NCBI RefSeq assembly: GCF_007833355.1
Contig: NZ_CP020914.1
Coordinates: forward strand, 730,047-794,046
Origin: Denitratisoma sp. DHT3
GTDB taxonomy: Bacteria > Pseudomonadota > Gammaproteobacteria > Burkholderiales > Rhodocyclaceae
Direction: 5' to 3'
DNA length: 64,000 nt
A program made the position numbers and the translations under genes. Shown one piece after another: positions 57,533 through 64,000 of the stretch (positions within the stretch are counted from its first letter, which is position 1; the number at the start of each line of letters is the position of its first letter). A model generated the notes under the pieces. The model made no database searches. It had not been told where the DNA came from and worked only from the letters and a program-made list of their open reading frames with translations.

Positions 57533-58584
57533 CCTCCTTGCCCGCCATTCCCCTCGGCCCCCTGATGATCGACATCGCCGGCACCGCCCTGTCCGACCTG
57601 GACCGGGAGCGGCTGACCCACCCCCTGGTGGGCGGCGCGATCCTGTTCGCCCGCAATTACCAGGGTCCACAACAGCTGGCCGAGCTTTGCGCCGCGATTC
57701 ACGCCCTGCGCACGCCGGCGTTGCCGATCACCATCGACCACGAAGGCGGCCGCGTGCAGCGCTGCCGGGAAGGCTTCACCCGCCTGCCGGCGATGGCCGA
57801 ATTGGGGCGGCGCTGGGACGAGGATCGCGACGCCGCGCTGGAGTCGGCGCGGGCGCTGGGGTACGTGCTGGCGGCGGAACTGCGCGCCTGCGGCGTGGAT
57901 TTTTCCTTCACTCCGGTGCTGGACCTGGACTGGGGCCGCAGCGGAGTGATCGGCGACCGTGCCTTCCATCGCGAGCCGGCGGCGGTCGCCGGCCTGGCGG
58001 GCGCCCTGATCGAGGGCCTCCAGGCCGCCGGCATGGGCGCCTGCGGCAAGCACTTCCCCGGTCACGGCTGGGTGGAGGCCGACTCCCACGTGGCGATTCC
58101 GGTCGACGAGCGGGAACCGGACGAGATCGAACGGGACATGCGGCCCTACGCCCAACTCAAGCTGGACGCGGTGATGCCGGCGCATGTGATCTATCCCAAG
58201 GTGGATGCCCGGCCCGCCGGCTTTTCGCCGGTCTGGATCGACCGGCTGCGGCGCGGCCTCGGCTTCGACGGCGTGATCTTCAGCGACGACCTGTCGATGG
58301 AGGGCGCATCCGTCGCCGGCGACATCGTGGCCCGCGCCGAAGCCGCCTGGGGAGCGGGCTGCGACGTGCTGCTGGTGTGCAACGCGCCCGCCGCGGTGGG
58401 CGAGCTGCTCGCGCGCTGGCAGCCGCAACCGGACCCGGTCCGCGCGGCGCGGCTGGGCCGGCTGCTGTCCGCTGCCCGCGCCCTGTCGCGGGAGGAACTG
58501 GCGCAACAGCCCCTGTACCAGGCCGGCCTGGCCGCCGCCCGGGAACTGGGCGCAAACAATGAAGAGGCAAACTGCCATGGCTGA
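57529..58584 (+). CDS. nagZ: Beta-N-acetylglucosaminidase (cytoplasmic, peptidoglycan recycling)
   Basis: Removes GlcNAc from anhydromuropeptides, in step with MltD-type enzymes. 351 residues, GH3. [12 protein letters not shown], the KHFPGHG loop with the catalytic histidine, and [11 protein letters not shown] with the nucleophilic aspartate are all present. No signal peptide. It overlaps acpS and rlmB by a few bases. Confidence 0.95.
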   Translation: MTSLPAIPLGPLMIDIAGTALSDLDRERLTHPLVGGAILFARNYQGPQQLAELCAAIHALRTPALPITIDHEGGRVQRCREGFTRLPAMAELGRRWDEDRDAALESARALGYVLAAELRACGVDFSFTPVLDLDWGRSGVIGDRAFHREPAAVAGLAGALIEGLQAAGMGACGKHFPGHGWVEADSHVAIPVDEREPDEIERDMRPYAQLKLDAVMPAHVIYPKVDARPAGFSPVWIDRLRRGLGFDGVIFSDDLSMEGASVAGDIVARAEAAWGAGCDVLLVCNAPAAVGELLARWQPQPDPVRAARLGRLLSAARALSREELAQQPLYQAGLAAARELGANNEEANCHG

Positions 58585-59305
58585 AACCCGCCTGATCCAC
58601 GGCTTTCACGCCGTCACCGCGAAGCTGCGCCACGATCCGGAAGGCGTCAAGGAAATCTACCTGGCCGAGGACCGCCACGATGGCCGCATGCGCGATCTGC
58701 TGAAACTGGCCGAGCACTGCGGCGTGCGCGTGCTGCCGGTGGCCGCCGCCCGCCTCGACGGCATGGCGCAGCGCCACCAGGGCGTGGTGGCGCGGATCAG
58801 CGCCGCCCAGCGCCACGTGGCCCTGGACGACGTGCTCGACACCCTGGCGGAGCCGGCCCTGCTGCTGGTGCTGGACGGCATCCAGGACCCGCACAACCTC
58901 GGCGCTTGCCTGCGGGTGGCCGACGGCGCCGGCGCGCACGCGGTGATCGCGCCCAAGGACCGCGCGGTGGGGCTGAACGCCACGGCGATCAAGGTCGCCA
59001 GCGGCGCGGCCGACACCGTGCCCTACATCACCGTCACCAACCTGGCGCGCACCCTGCGCGAACTCAAGGAGCGCGACATCTGGACCGTCGGCGCCGCCGG
59101 CGAGGCGGAACGCGATCTCTACGCGGTGGACCAGCGCCGCGCGCTGGCCTGGGTGCTGGGGGCGGAAGGCGACGGCCTGCGCCGCCTGACCCGGGAAACC
59201 TGCGACGAGCTGGCGCGGATTCCGATGCACGGCAGCGTCGAAAGCCTCAACGTCTCGGTGGCCAGCGGCATCTGCCTGTTCGAGGCGCGGCGCCAGCGCG
59301 GCTAG
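58577..59305 (+). CDS. rlmB: 23S rRNA (guanosine-2'-O)-methyltransferase RlmB
   Basis: SpoU-family enzyme that methylates G2251 of 23S rRNA. 242 residues. Substrate-binding N-terminal domain starting [15 protein letters not shown], then SpoU motif 1 [19 protein letters not shown], motif 2 [13 protein letters not shown], and motif 3 [22 protein letters not shown]. The trefoil-knot residues look intact. Ends the long plus-strand cluster and converges with the MBL gene. Confidence 0.96.
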   Translation: MAETRLIHGFHAVTAKLRHDPEGVKEIYLAEDRHDGRMRDLLKLAEHCGVRVLPVAAARLDGMAQRHQGVVARISAAQRHVALDDVLDTLAEPALLLVLDGIQDPHNLGACLRVADGAGAHAVIAPKDRAVGLNATAIKVASGAADTVPYITVTNLARTLRELKERDIWTVGAAGEAERDLYAVDQRRALAWVLGAEGDGLRRLTRETCDELARIPMHGSVESLNVSVASGICLFEARRQRG

Positions 59306-59324
59306 GGCCAGCCTCTCAGGAGGC

Positions 59325-60263
59325 TCAGCTACCCAGCCAGATGTCCAGGCCCTGGGCGTTGAGGTCGATGTCCATGGCGAGGAACTCCAGCATGGCGTCG
59401 CCCTGCATCGCCCAGCCCTGGTCGCGCGCCTCCCGCAGGAAAAGTTCTGCCAGCCCGGACTTGATACGCTCGTGGCGCTCGCCGCCGGCATCGCGCCAAC
59501 GTTCGGCGACCGCCACGTGGGCGTCGATCAGGCGGTGCAGGTCCGCCGTCAGGCGGGGGACGTCCACCACCTGGGCATAGTGGGTCAGGTAGAGGGCGGC
59601 CGGCTGGTAGCCGGCGATCATGTCCACCGTGCGGTGCAGGGCGGCCGCGTCGAACTGGCTGGGGGAGGTGGTCGGGATCACGAACTGGCGGCCGCCGGCG
59701 TCGAAATGGCGGTAGGAAAGGCCGAAGGTGTCGCCGGTGAAGATGTGGCCGCTGCGGCCGTCGCGGATCACCAGGTGGTGCTTGGCATGGCCCGGCGCAT
59801 CCAGGAACAGCAATTCCCGCCCGGCCAGGGACAGGGTGCTGCCGTGGGCGGCCTCGATGATGCGGCCCGCCGCCACCGGCAGCAGCTCGCCATAGAGCCG
59901 GTCCGCCTCTTCCTCGCCATAGACTTCCTGCACGGCGGCGAAAAGCTTGCCCGGATCGGCCATGTGGCGGCTGCCCCGTGGATGAACCACCAGCCGGGCC
60001 TCGGGCAGGGCGGCCATGACCCGGCCGGCGCCGCCGGCGTGATCCAGATGGATGTGGGTCAGGATCACGTAATCCACCTGCGACCGGCCGATGCCCATCT
60101 TGTCGAGTTGATCCAGCAGGCGCGGCACGCAGGCGTTGGTGGCGGTGTCGACGATGGCGACGCGGCCGCCTTCCTCGATCAGATGGATGGCGTCGAAACG
60201 CTCGCCGCCATAGCCGGAGTCGATGGCATGGATGCCGTGGTCGTAGGATGTCAGAGTTTTCAT
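59325..60263 (-). CDS. MBL-fold metallohydrolase
   Basis: 312 residues. Metal-binding THIHLDHAGGAGRV, a glycine-histidine block APGHAKHHLVI, and an aspartate in IFTGDTFGLSY mark the metallo-beta-lactamase fold. A long C-terminal helical region (~215-312) is unlike glyoxalase II and rather like alkyl-hydrolase or lactonase-type members. Substrate unknown. It lies between rlmB and the Slam gene without overlap. Confidence 0.85.
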   Translation of the reverse strand: MKTLTSYDHGIHAIDSGYGGERFDAIHLIEEGGRVAIVDTATNACVPRLLDQLDKMGIGRSQVDYVILTHIHLDHAGGAGRVMAALPEARLVVHPRGSRHMADPGKLFAAVQEVYGEEEADRLYGELLPVAAGRIIEAAHGSTLSLAGRELLFLDAPGHAKHHLVIRDGRSGHIFTGDTFGLSYRHFDAGGRQFVIPTTSPSQFDAAALHRTVDMIAGYQPAALYLTHYAQVVDVPRLTADLHRLIDAHVAVAERWRDAGGERHERIKSGLAELFLREARDQGWAMQGDAMLEFLAMDIDLNAQGLDIWLGS

Positions 60264-60349
60264 GGGGGGCCTGGCTACTATGTTTTGTCCGACACGGTGA
60301 TGTATGAACCGTTCGCCCTGAGACCCTCAGACCTTGAGCGTTTCGAGGA

Positions 60350-61660
60350 TCAAAACTCCCGTGTGAGTCCGATGCGGGTATAGGTGCGCCTGTAATCATA
60401 CAAGGTCAGATTGGAGTCACGCTGGGCGTAGCCGACCATGAGGCGCGGTGAAAATGACCACCACTTCAATTTGCGATTGAGGATGTCGAACTCGATGCGG
60501 CGCTCCTTGTCCCGGCGCGTCTCTCCAAAAAATGGATCGGGCGCGTCGAAACGGGCGTTCAATATCTGCACTTTGGCACCGGTAATCCATCCGCCGGGCC
60601 ATTCGCGCATGTAACGCGCCGTCATGCTGGGCTGAAGATAGGTGTACGCCGCTTCCTTTGCCTGGTACTGGTTGATGCCCAGACCGAAATCCCAGCGCTG
60701 GGTGGACATGGGAACGTAGGTGCCGATGGCGCCCATGTAACGCATGGTGCCGGTGAGATAGGGCAGGTCGGGGTAGTCCAGGGTTTTCAGTACGACTTCG
60801 CCGGACAGCGCCAGGTGTGGGGACAAACGCAGAAACCCCGTGCCCTGCACCGTCGCGCCGGTGTATTGCCGTTCTCCTTGACGCCAATTGGCGTGTCCCC
60901 CCACTTCGATCGACATGTGGTGTTGGCCCCATTCGAGGCGCTTGCCCACGGTTGCCTGGGTGTAACGGGAATCGACCGTACGTCCCGGATATTCATACAT
61001 TTCCCCGTAAGCATGGACGAACCAGGTGGGGTCATACGTGATGGGCAGATGCACGTCGGCGGTCGCGGCAATGCCCCACACCTGCTCCGCGCGGCTGTTT
61101 TCATTCAGGGTGTAGGGGCGGCCGCCGATGTTGACCACCCGATTCTGTGTGGCCTGCTTGGGATTGGAGTCGGAAGAAAGCTCCAGGGTCAGTCGAACTG
61201 AGGGCTCCCGTTCCTGGATATCGAACAATTGACGATAGATGTTGCGCATGACGGGTGTCGGCAGGTCCATGGCCAGCACTTGTTCGTAGTGATATTTGGC
61301 CCCTTGACGGTCGCCGGACTTCTGAAGGACAAGCGCAAGTTCCAGGCGCGGCCGGATGAGGGAGGGATCGCGAGCCAGCATCAAGCGGAATTCCCTGGCG
61401 GCCAGGTCGAAACGTCCGGCTTGCGCGTGCAACATGCCAGAAATGAACAGCACTTCCTGGTGCGGCTCGGGGGCGGCCCGCAATCCATCGATCAAGGGTT
61501 GAAGGTCTGTGTAGTTCTGTTGAGCAAACAGACGCGAGGCTTCATTCACTCGTGGATCGGCATCGACTTTTGTGGCCTGGGCAGTACCGGCAAATACCGT
61601 GATCGCCAAAGCCAGACTGCGCAGACCATGGCGGATGATGGATAAAAATGTGAAAGTCAT
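60350..61660 (-). CDS. Slam-type outer-membrane translocator for surface lipoproteins (type XI secretion)
   Basis: 436 residues. A signal peptide (LRSLALAITVFAGTAQA) leads to an N-terminal TPR-like region (~35-160: DLAAREFRLMLARDPSLIRPRLELALVLQKSGD, split in two repeats). A C-terminal beta-barrel runs from ~165, with the Slam-type ELSSDSNPKQAT at its entry and LYDYRRTYTRIGLTREF at the end, finishing in phenylalanine. Slam proteins (DUF560) move lipoproteins such as TbpB and fHbp across the outer membrane. The gene for a TbpB-like lipoprotein lies directly upstream on the same strand. An intrinsic terminator separates them, so the two are made at different levels. No Shine-Dalgarno before the ATG. 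Confidence 0.88.
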   Translation of the reverse strand: MTFTFLSIIRHGLRSLALAITVFAGTAQATKVDADPRVNEASRLFAQQNYTDLQPLIDGLRAAPEPHQEVLFISGMLHAQAGRFDLAAREFRLMLARDPSLIRPRLELALVLQKSGDRQGAKYHYEQVLAMDLPTPVMRNIYRQLFDIQEREPSVRLTLELSSDSNPKQATQNRVVNIGGRPYTLNENSRAEQVWGIAATADVHLPITYDPTWFVHAYGEMYEYPGRTVDSRYTQATVGKRLEWGQHHMSIEVGGHANWRQGERQYTGATVQGTGFLRLSPHLALSGEVVLKTLDYPDLPYLTGTMRYMGAIGTYVPMSTQRWDFGLGINQYQAKEAAYTYLQPSMTARYMREWPGGWITGAKVQILNARFDAPDPFFGETRRDKERRIEFDILNRKLKWWSFSPRLMVGYAQRDSNLTLYDYRRTYTRIGLTREF

Positions 61661-61670
61661 GGAAAGATAT

Positions 61671-61700
61671 AAAAAAGCCCCACGGACTCGTCCGTGGGGC
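61671..61700 (-). terminator. Intrinsic terminator between lipoprotein and Slam genes
   Basis: A perfect 10-bp stem gccccacgga/tccgtggggc with loop ctcg. On the minus strand six T follow (61676-61671). It lies 47 bp after the lipoprotein stop, and 10 nt before the Slam start. Confidence 0.92.
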
Positions 61701-61747
61701 GCTTGTTACGAAGGAATGAAATGGGATGGGATGGTGGGGCCGAGGTG

Positions 61748-62860
61748 TTATTTCTTGCCGACGAAATACCCGCTATGCGTCCCTTTTCCGGCGGCTGACA
61801 GTCCGAATGCACCGCCGATTTCCTCGGCGGCCGGGCCGAAGAATCGTCCGGTCGCCGTACCGCTTCGGCCGCCGGCATCGGTGACCGTGCCGGAAAACAC
61901 GTTGGAGCCGGCCGCGTAGGTCAGCGTACCGTTCATGTTCAGTTCGGGCGCCGCCGTGGCATTGCTGTTGACGATGGTCACCTTGTTGGTGGCCTGGTCA
62001 TACGTGTTGTCGTAGCTGTTGTAGATTCGACTGTTCTGGGTGCTGAAGCTCAGCGAGCGCGCCGAGAAATCCACCGTGGCATTCATGCTGGCATGAGTAT
62101 CCGGCGGTTCGGCGCCGTTGGCGAGAAAGTAGGTCCCACTGATATTGCCGGCGTAGCTTGCCGTGCCGGTCGAGGGAATGCTGGCGGGATCGGTTGCGCT
62201 GCCATAAACGAATGAACCGTTCACACCTTGGGCCGTGCTGCCGGTCGTTCGATCCTCGAACCAGGTCCCGAAAGTCATGTAGGCATACGACTCATGCGCC
62301 TCGCCGGGCGCGTAGCTGCCGTTGACGACAGTTTTCTCCATGGATGTTTGGAGCGATATGTCGTTCTCGACCGCGCCGCCCGATGCATTTGCCCAGGCTC
62401 CACCGGTGTGATTTTGAATTTTTGCGCCATTGACGCCGTCCGTTATCGTCATGCTGGCGGCGCCGCTTTCGCTGGCGTGGATGGCATTGATCGTGGCGGA
62501 GGTGACGTTACCGGCAGACTCCCCACGTCCGACCGAGCCCGTGGTGGTCAGGGTCATGTTTTGGTCGGTTTTGACCTCTCCGGCGTTGACGTTGCTCACC
62601 ACGTCGCCAACGATCGTGGCGGTTACGGTAAAGCTGGTCGAAATACCCGCATTCGATGGCCCCGTGGGCGTGGTGGGGTTGGTGGGGGTCGTCGGATTGG
62701 TCGGATTGGTTGGTGTGGCCGGGTCAGGGTTGGCTGGCGTTACAGGTGTTTGTGGGCTCGGAGAGGCGGGGTTGGAACCGCTGCCGAAACAGCCGGAAAG
62801 TGCCAGACTGAGCGTGGTCATGACCAGAGAGGTGCGAAGGACGGAACGAACCGCGATCAT
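61748..62860 (-). CDS. TbpB-like surface lipoprotein, probable Slam substrate
   Basis: 370 residues. A lipoprotein signal peptide ends at C24 (lipobox LSGC). A Pro/Thr/Asn-rich linker (~25-68, repeats of TPTNPTN) follows. The rest is beta-rich and Gly/Ser/Thr-rich. It ends with GRSGTATGRFFGPAAEEIGG, then AFGLSAAGKG, then GYFVGKK: the FFGPxAxEIGGxF motif of the TbpB-type C-terminal barrel shared by many Slam substrates. The ligand is unknown (iron proteins, haem and other targets are used in the family). It is divergent from an XRE regulator over a palindromic intergenic region. The linker is encoded by short DNA repeats. Confidence 0.85.
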   Translation of the reverse strand: MIAVRSVLRTSLVMTTLSLALSGCFGSGSNPASPSPQTPVTPANPDPATPTNPTNPTTPTNPTTPTGPSNAGISTSFTVTATIVGDVVSNVNAGEVKTDQNMTLTTTGSVGRGESAGNVTSATINAIHASESGAASMTITDGVNGAKIQNHTGGAWANASGGAVENDISLQTSMEKTVVNGSYAPGEAHESYAYMTFGTWFEDRTTGSTAQGVNGSFVYGSATDPASIPSTGTASYAGNISGTYFLANGAEPPDTHASMNATVDFSARSLSFSTQNSRIYNSYDNTYDQATNKVTIVNSNATAAPELNMNGTLTYAAGSNVFSGTVTDAGGRSGTATGRFFGPAAEEIGGAFGLSAAGKGTHSGYFVGKK

Positions 62861-62899
62861 TTGAAATATCCCCTTTTTGACGTATGTTGGAAAGGTAAT

Positions 62900-62950
62900 A
62901 TATTCGCATAGCGAATATTAATTCGCAATACGATTTTTCGTGATGCGAAT
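62900..62950. promoter_or_regulatory. Two ATTCGC palindromes between the lipoprotein and XRE genes
   Basis: A perfect atattcgc-ata-gcgaatat (62900-62918) is followed by attcgca (62921-62927) and tgcgaat (62944-62950). Both dyads use ATTCGC half sites and sit in AT-rich sequence between divergent starts. Probable binding site of the adjacent XRE protein controlling both directions. Confidence 0.65.
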
Positions 62951-62970
62951 GCTGCCTTACGCTCTGCACC

Positions 62971-63312
62971 ATGAAAATCGGTGCAGTCATACGAAACCTT
63001 CGCTTGGAGCATGGGATGACCCAGGAAGAGCTGGCGTTTCGTTGCAACGCGACGGCAGGTACAGTTTCCCGAATCGAGACGGATCGCCATTACCCCGGCG
63101 AACAGTTGCTGGATATGCTGGCCGTTGCGCTTGGTATCCGGGTCTATGAGTTGATGGCGAGGGCCGAGGGGATTTGTTTACCGGCCAGGATTCAGCCGGA
63201 CAATGAAGACGAGAAAGTCTTGTTGAATCACTTCCGGGGAATGAGAATGGACCGGCGCCGCTTGCTCCTGGAAGTGGCGGAGCATTTCGCTCAGAGTTCT
63301 ACAACCCAGTAG
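62971..63312 (+). CDS. XRE-family HTH regulator of the Slam locus
   Basis: 113 residues. A Cro/CI-type helix-turn-helix occupies residues ~4-58 (IRNLRLEHGMTQEELAFRCN, then GTVSRIETDRHYPGEQLLDMLAVALGI). The C-terminal ~50 residues are charged and helical, perhaps for dimerisation. No metal-binding or protease domain is seen. Divergent placement and ATTCGC dyads suggest it represses or activates the lipoprotein-Slam genes and itself; this is inference. Confidence 0.85.
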   Translation: MKIGAVIRNLRLEHGMTQEELAFRCNATAGTVSRIETDRHYPGEQLLDMLAVALGIRVYELMARAEGICLPARIQPDNEDEKVLLNHFRGMRMDRRRLLLEVAEHFAQSSTTQ

Positions 63313-63432
63313 GCGAGCATGAGGAGTGCGGAGGGGGTCGGGGTCGGTCCCGCTTCCTCACGCGCTTCGTTCTTGGCGTGGTCGATTTTCCAATAGACTG
63401 ATCGCCCGCGACCTTCCTCCCAGGCATTTGCA

Positions 63433-64000
63433 ATGAATTTCCCCGATGCCCTGTTCACCTTCCCATGGTCCGTCGCGGCCTGGGCGTTGCTCGGCGCGCT
63501 GATTCTGGCGAGCGCCTGGAGCGCGCCCTGGAGGCGTCTGGCCGAGGACGACCAGCTCAATGTCTGGGCGGGCGCCATCGTCGTGCTGATGCTGCTCTGG
63601 AGCATGAAGGCCGGCGTCAAGCCGGGGCTGAACCTGCATCTCCTGGGCGTCACCGCGCTGACGTTGATGTTCGGCTGGCAACTGGCCGTGCTCGGGCTGT
63701 GCGTGGTGCTGGCGGCGGTGACCGTCAACGGCGGCGCGGGCTGGCAGAGCTACGGCTTGAACGGCCTGGTGATGGTAGTGTTCCCGGTGCTGGTATCGCA
63801 GGCCTTGATGCGCCTGGTGACGCGTCGCCTGCCGGCCAATCTTTTCGTCTATGTGTTTTGCGCGGCCTTTCTCGGCGCGGCGCTGGTCACGGCCGCCACG
63901 GGTGTCCTGGCGGCACTGCTGCTCTGGACGGCGGATGTCTATGGCGCCGAGACGCTGCTGGGTGAGTTCCTGCCGTATTTCCTGCTGCTGGGGTTTGCCG
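63433..64000 (+). CDS. Integral membrane protein (COG3235/CbiM-like), 3' end outside window
   Basis: An ATG at 63433 opens a frame to the right edge, 189 codons visible. Five or more hydrophobic segments are seen: AAWALLGALILASAW, WAGAIVVLMLLWSM, LLGVTALTLMFGWQLAVLGLCVVLAAV, LNGLVMVVFPVLVSQALM, and LFVYVFCAAFLGAALVTAATGVLAALLLW. The pattern resembles the energy-coupling factor/CbiM-like COG3235 family, possibly in metal or vitamin uptake. No ATPase is visible before the window ends, so this is tentative. Confidence 0.65.
   Translation, partial: MNFPDALFTFPWSVAAWALLGALILASAWSAPWRRLAEDDQLNVWAGAIVVLMLLWSMKAGVKPGLNLHLLGVTALTLMFGWQLAVLGLCVVLAAVTVNGGAGWQSYGLNGLVMVVFPVLVSQALMRLVTRRLPANLFVYVFCAAFLGAALVTAATGVLAALLLWTADVYGAETLLGEFLPYFLLLGFA

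Overview
The window looks like a chromosomal segment of a GC-rich betaproteobacterium, most plausibly Rhodocyclales/Sterolibacteriaceae-like. I infer this from the gene order rne|rluC-(HAD)-sppA-(rsmI-like, maf)-yceD-rpmF-plsX-fabHDG-acpP-fabF-ygfX, followed by rpoE-rseABC-mucD-lepA-lepB-rnc-era-recO-pdxJ-acpS-nagZ. An EarP/EF-P(Arg32) pair supports it. No rRNA operon, phage, transposon or CRISPR array was seen.

Layout. 1-2.4 kb: the N-terminal part of a MerR-type regulator, cut by the left edge, with a dyad-containing promoter and a 9-bp tandem repeat in its leader; then tadA and a YkuD-GNAT fusion. 2.4-5.8 kb, minus strand: an EmrB-like exporter, efp and earP. 5.8-8.9 kb: a possible 24-residue ORF, a family-5 uracil-DNA glycosylase, uvrC and pgsA. 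9-14 kb: a Gly/Gln-rich hypothetical, tRNA-His, and a three-gene peptide-type ABC transporter (two permeases and a fused double ATPase) without a binding protein. 14-18.6 kb: mltD and gloB, divergent from a methyltransferase, rnhA and dnaQ. 18.6-24.6 kb, minus strand: mgtA with a structured leader, and rne. 25-37 kb: rluC, an inserted EthD-like/SDR pair, then the sppA and fatty-acid synthesis cluster. 37.4-45 kb: a two-partner secretion locus (TpsB, a 1687-aa TpsA carrying 15 CX8C repeats of 19 residues, and a FecR-domain protein) lying between ygfX and nadB. 45-59.3 kb: nadB, the sigma-E regulon core, lepA-lepB, rnc-era-recO, pdxJ-acpS-nagZ and rlmB. 59.3-64 kb: an MBL-fold hydrolase, a Slam (type XI) outer-membrane translocator with a TbpB-like surface lipoprotein, an XRE regulator divergent from them over ATTCGC palindromes, and the start of an integral membrane protein.

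How the parts fit. Most of the window is housekeeping: translation fidelity and rescue (tadA, efp/earP, lepA, rlmB), DNA repair (udg, uvrC, recO), RNA processing (rne, rnc, era), fatty acid and phospholipid synthesis, and the envelope stress response. Three accessory modules sit in or beside these clusters: EthD/SDR (possibly cyclic alcohol or steroid metabolism), the TPS/FecR locus, and the Slam/lipoprotein/regulator module. The last two are surface-protein export systems and are the most interesting parts. A recurring small-scale feature is an intrinsic terminator hairpin ending 9-13 nt before a start codon that has no visible Shine-Dalgarno (plsX, lepA, slam).
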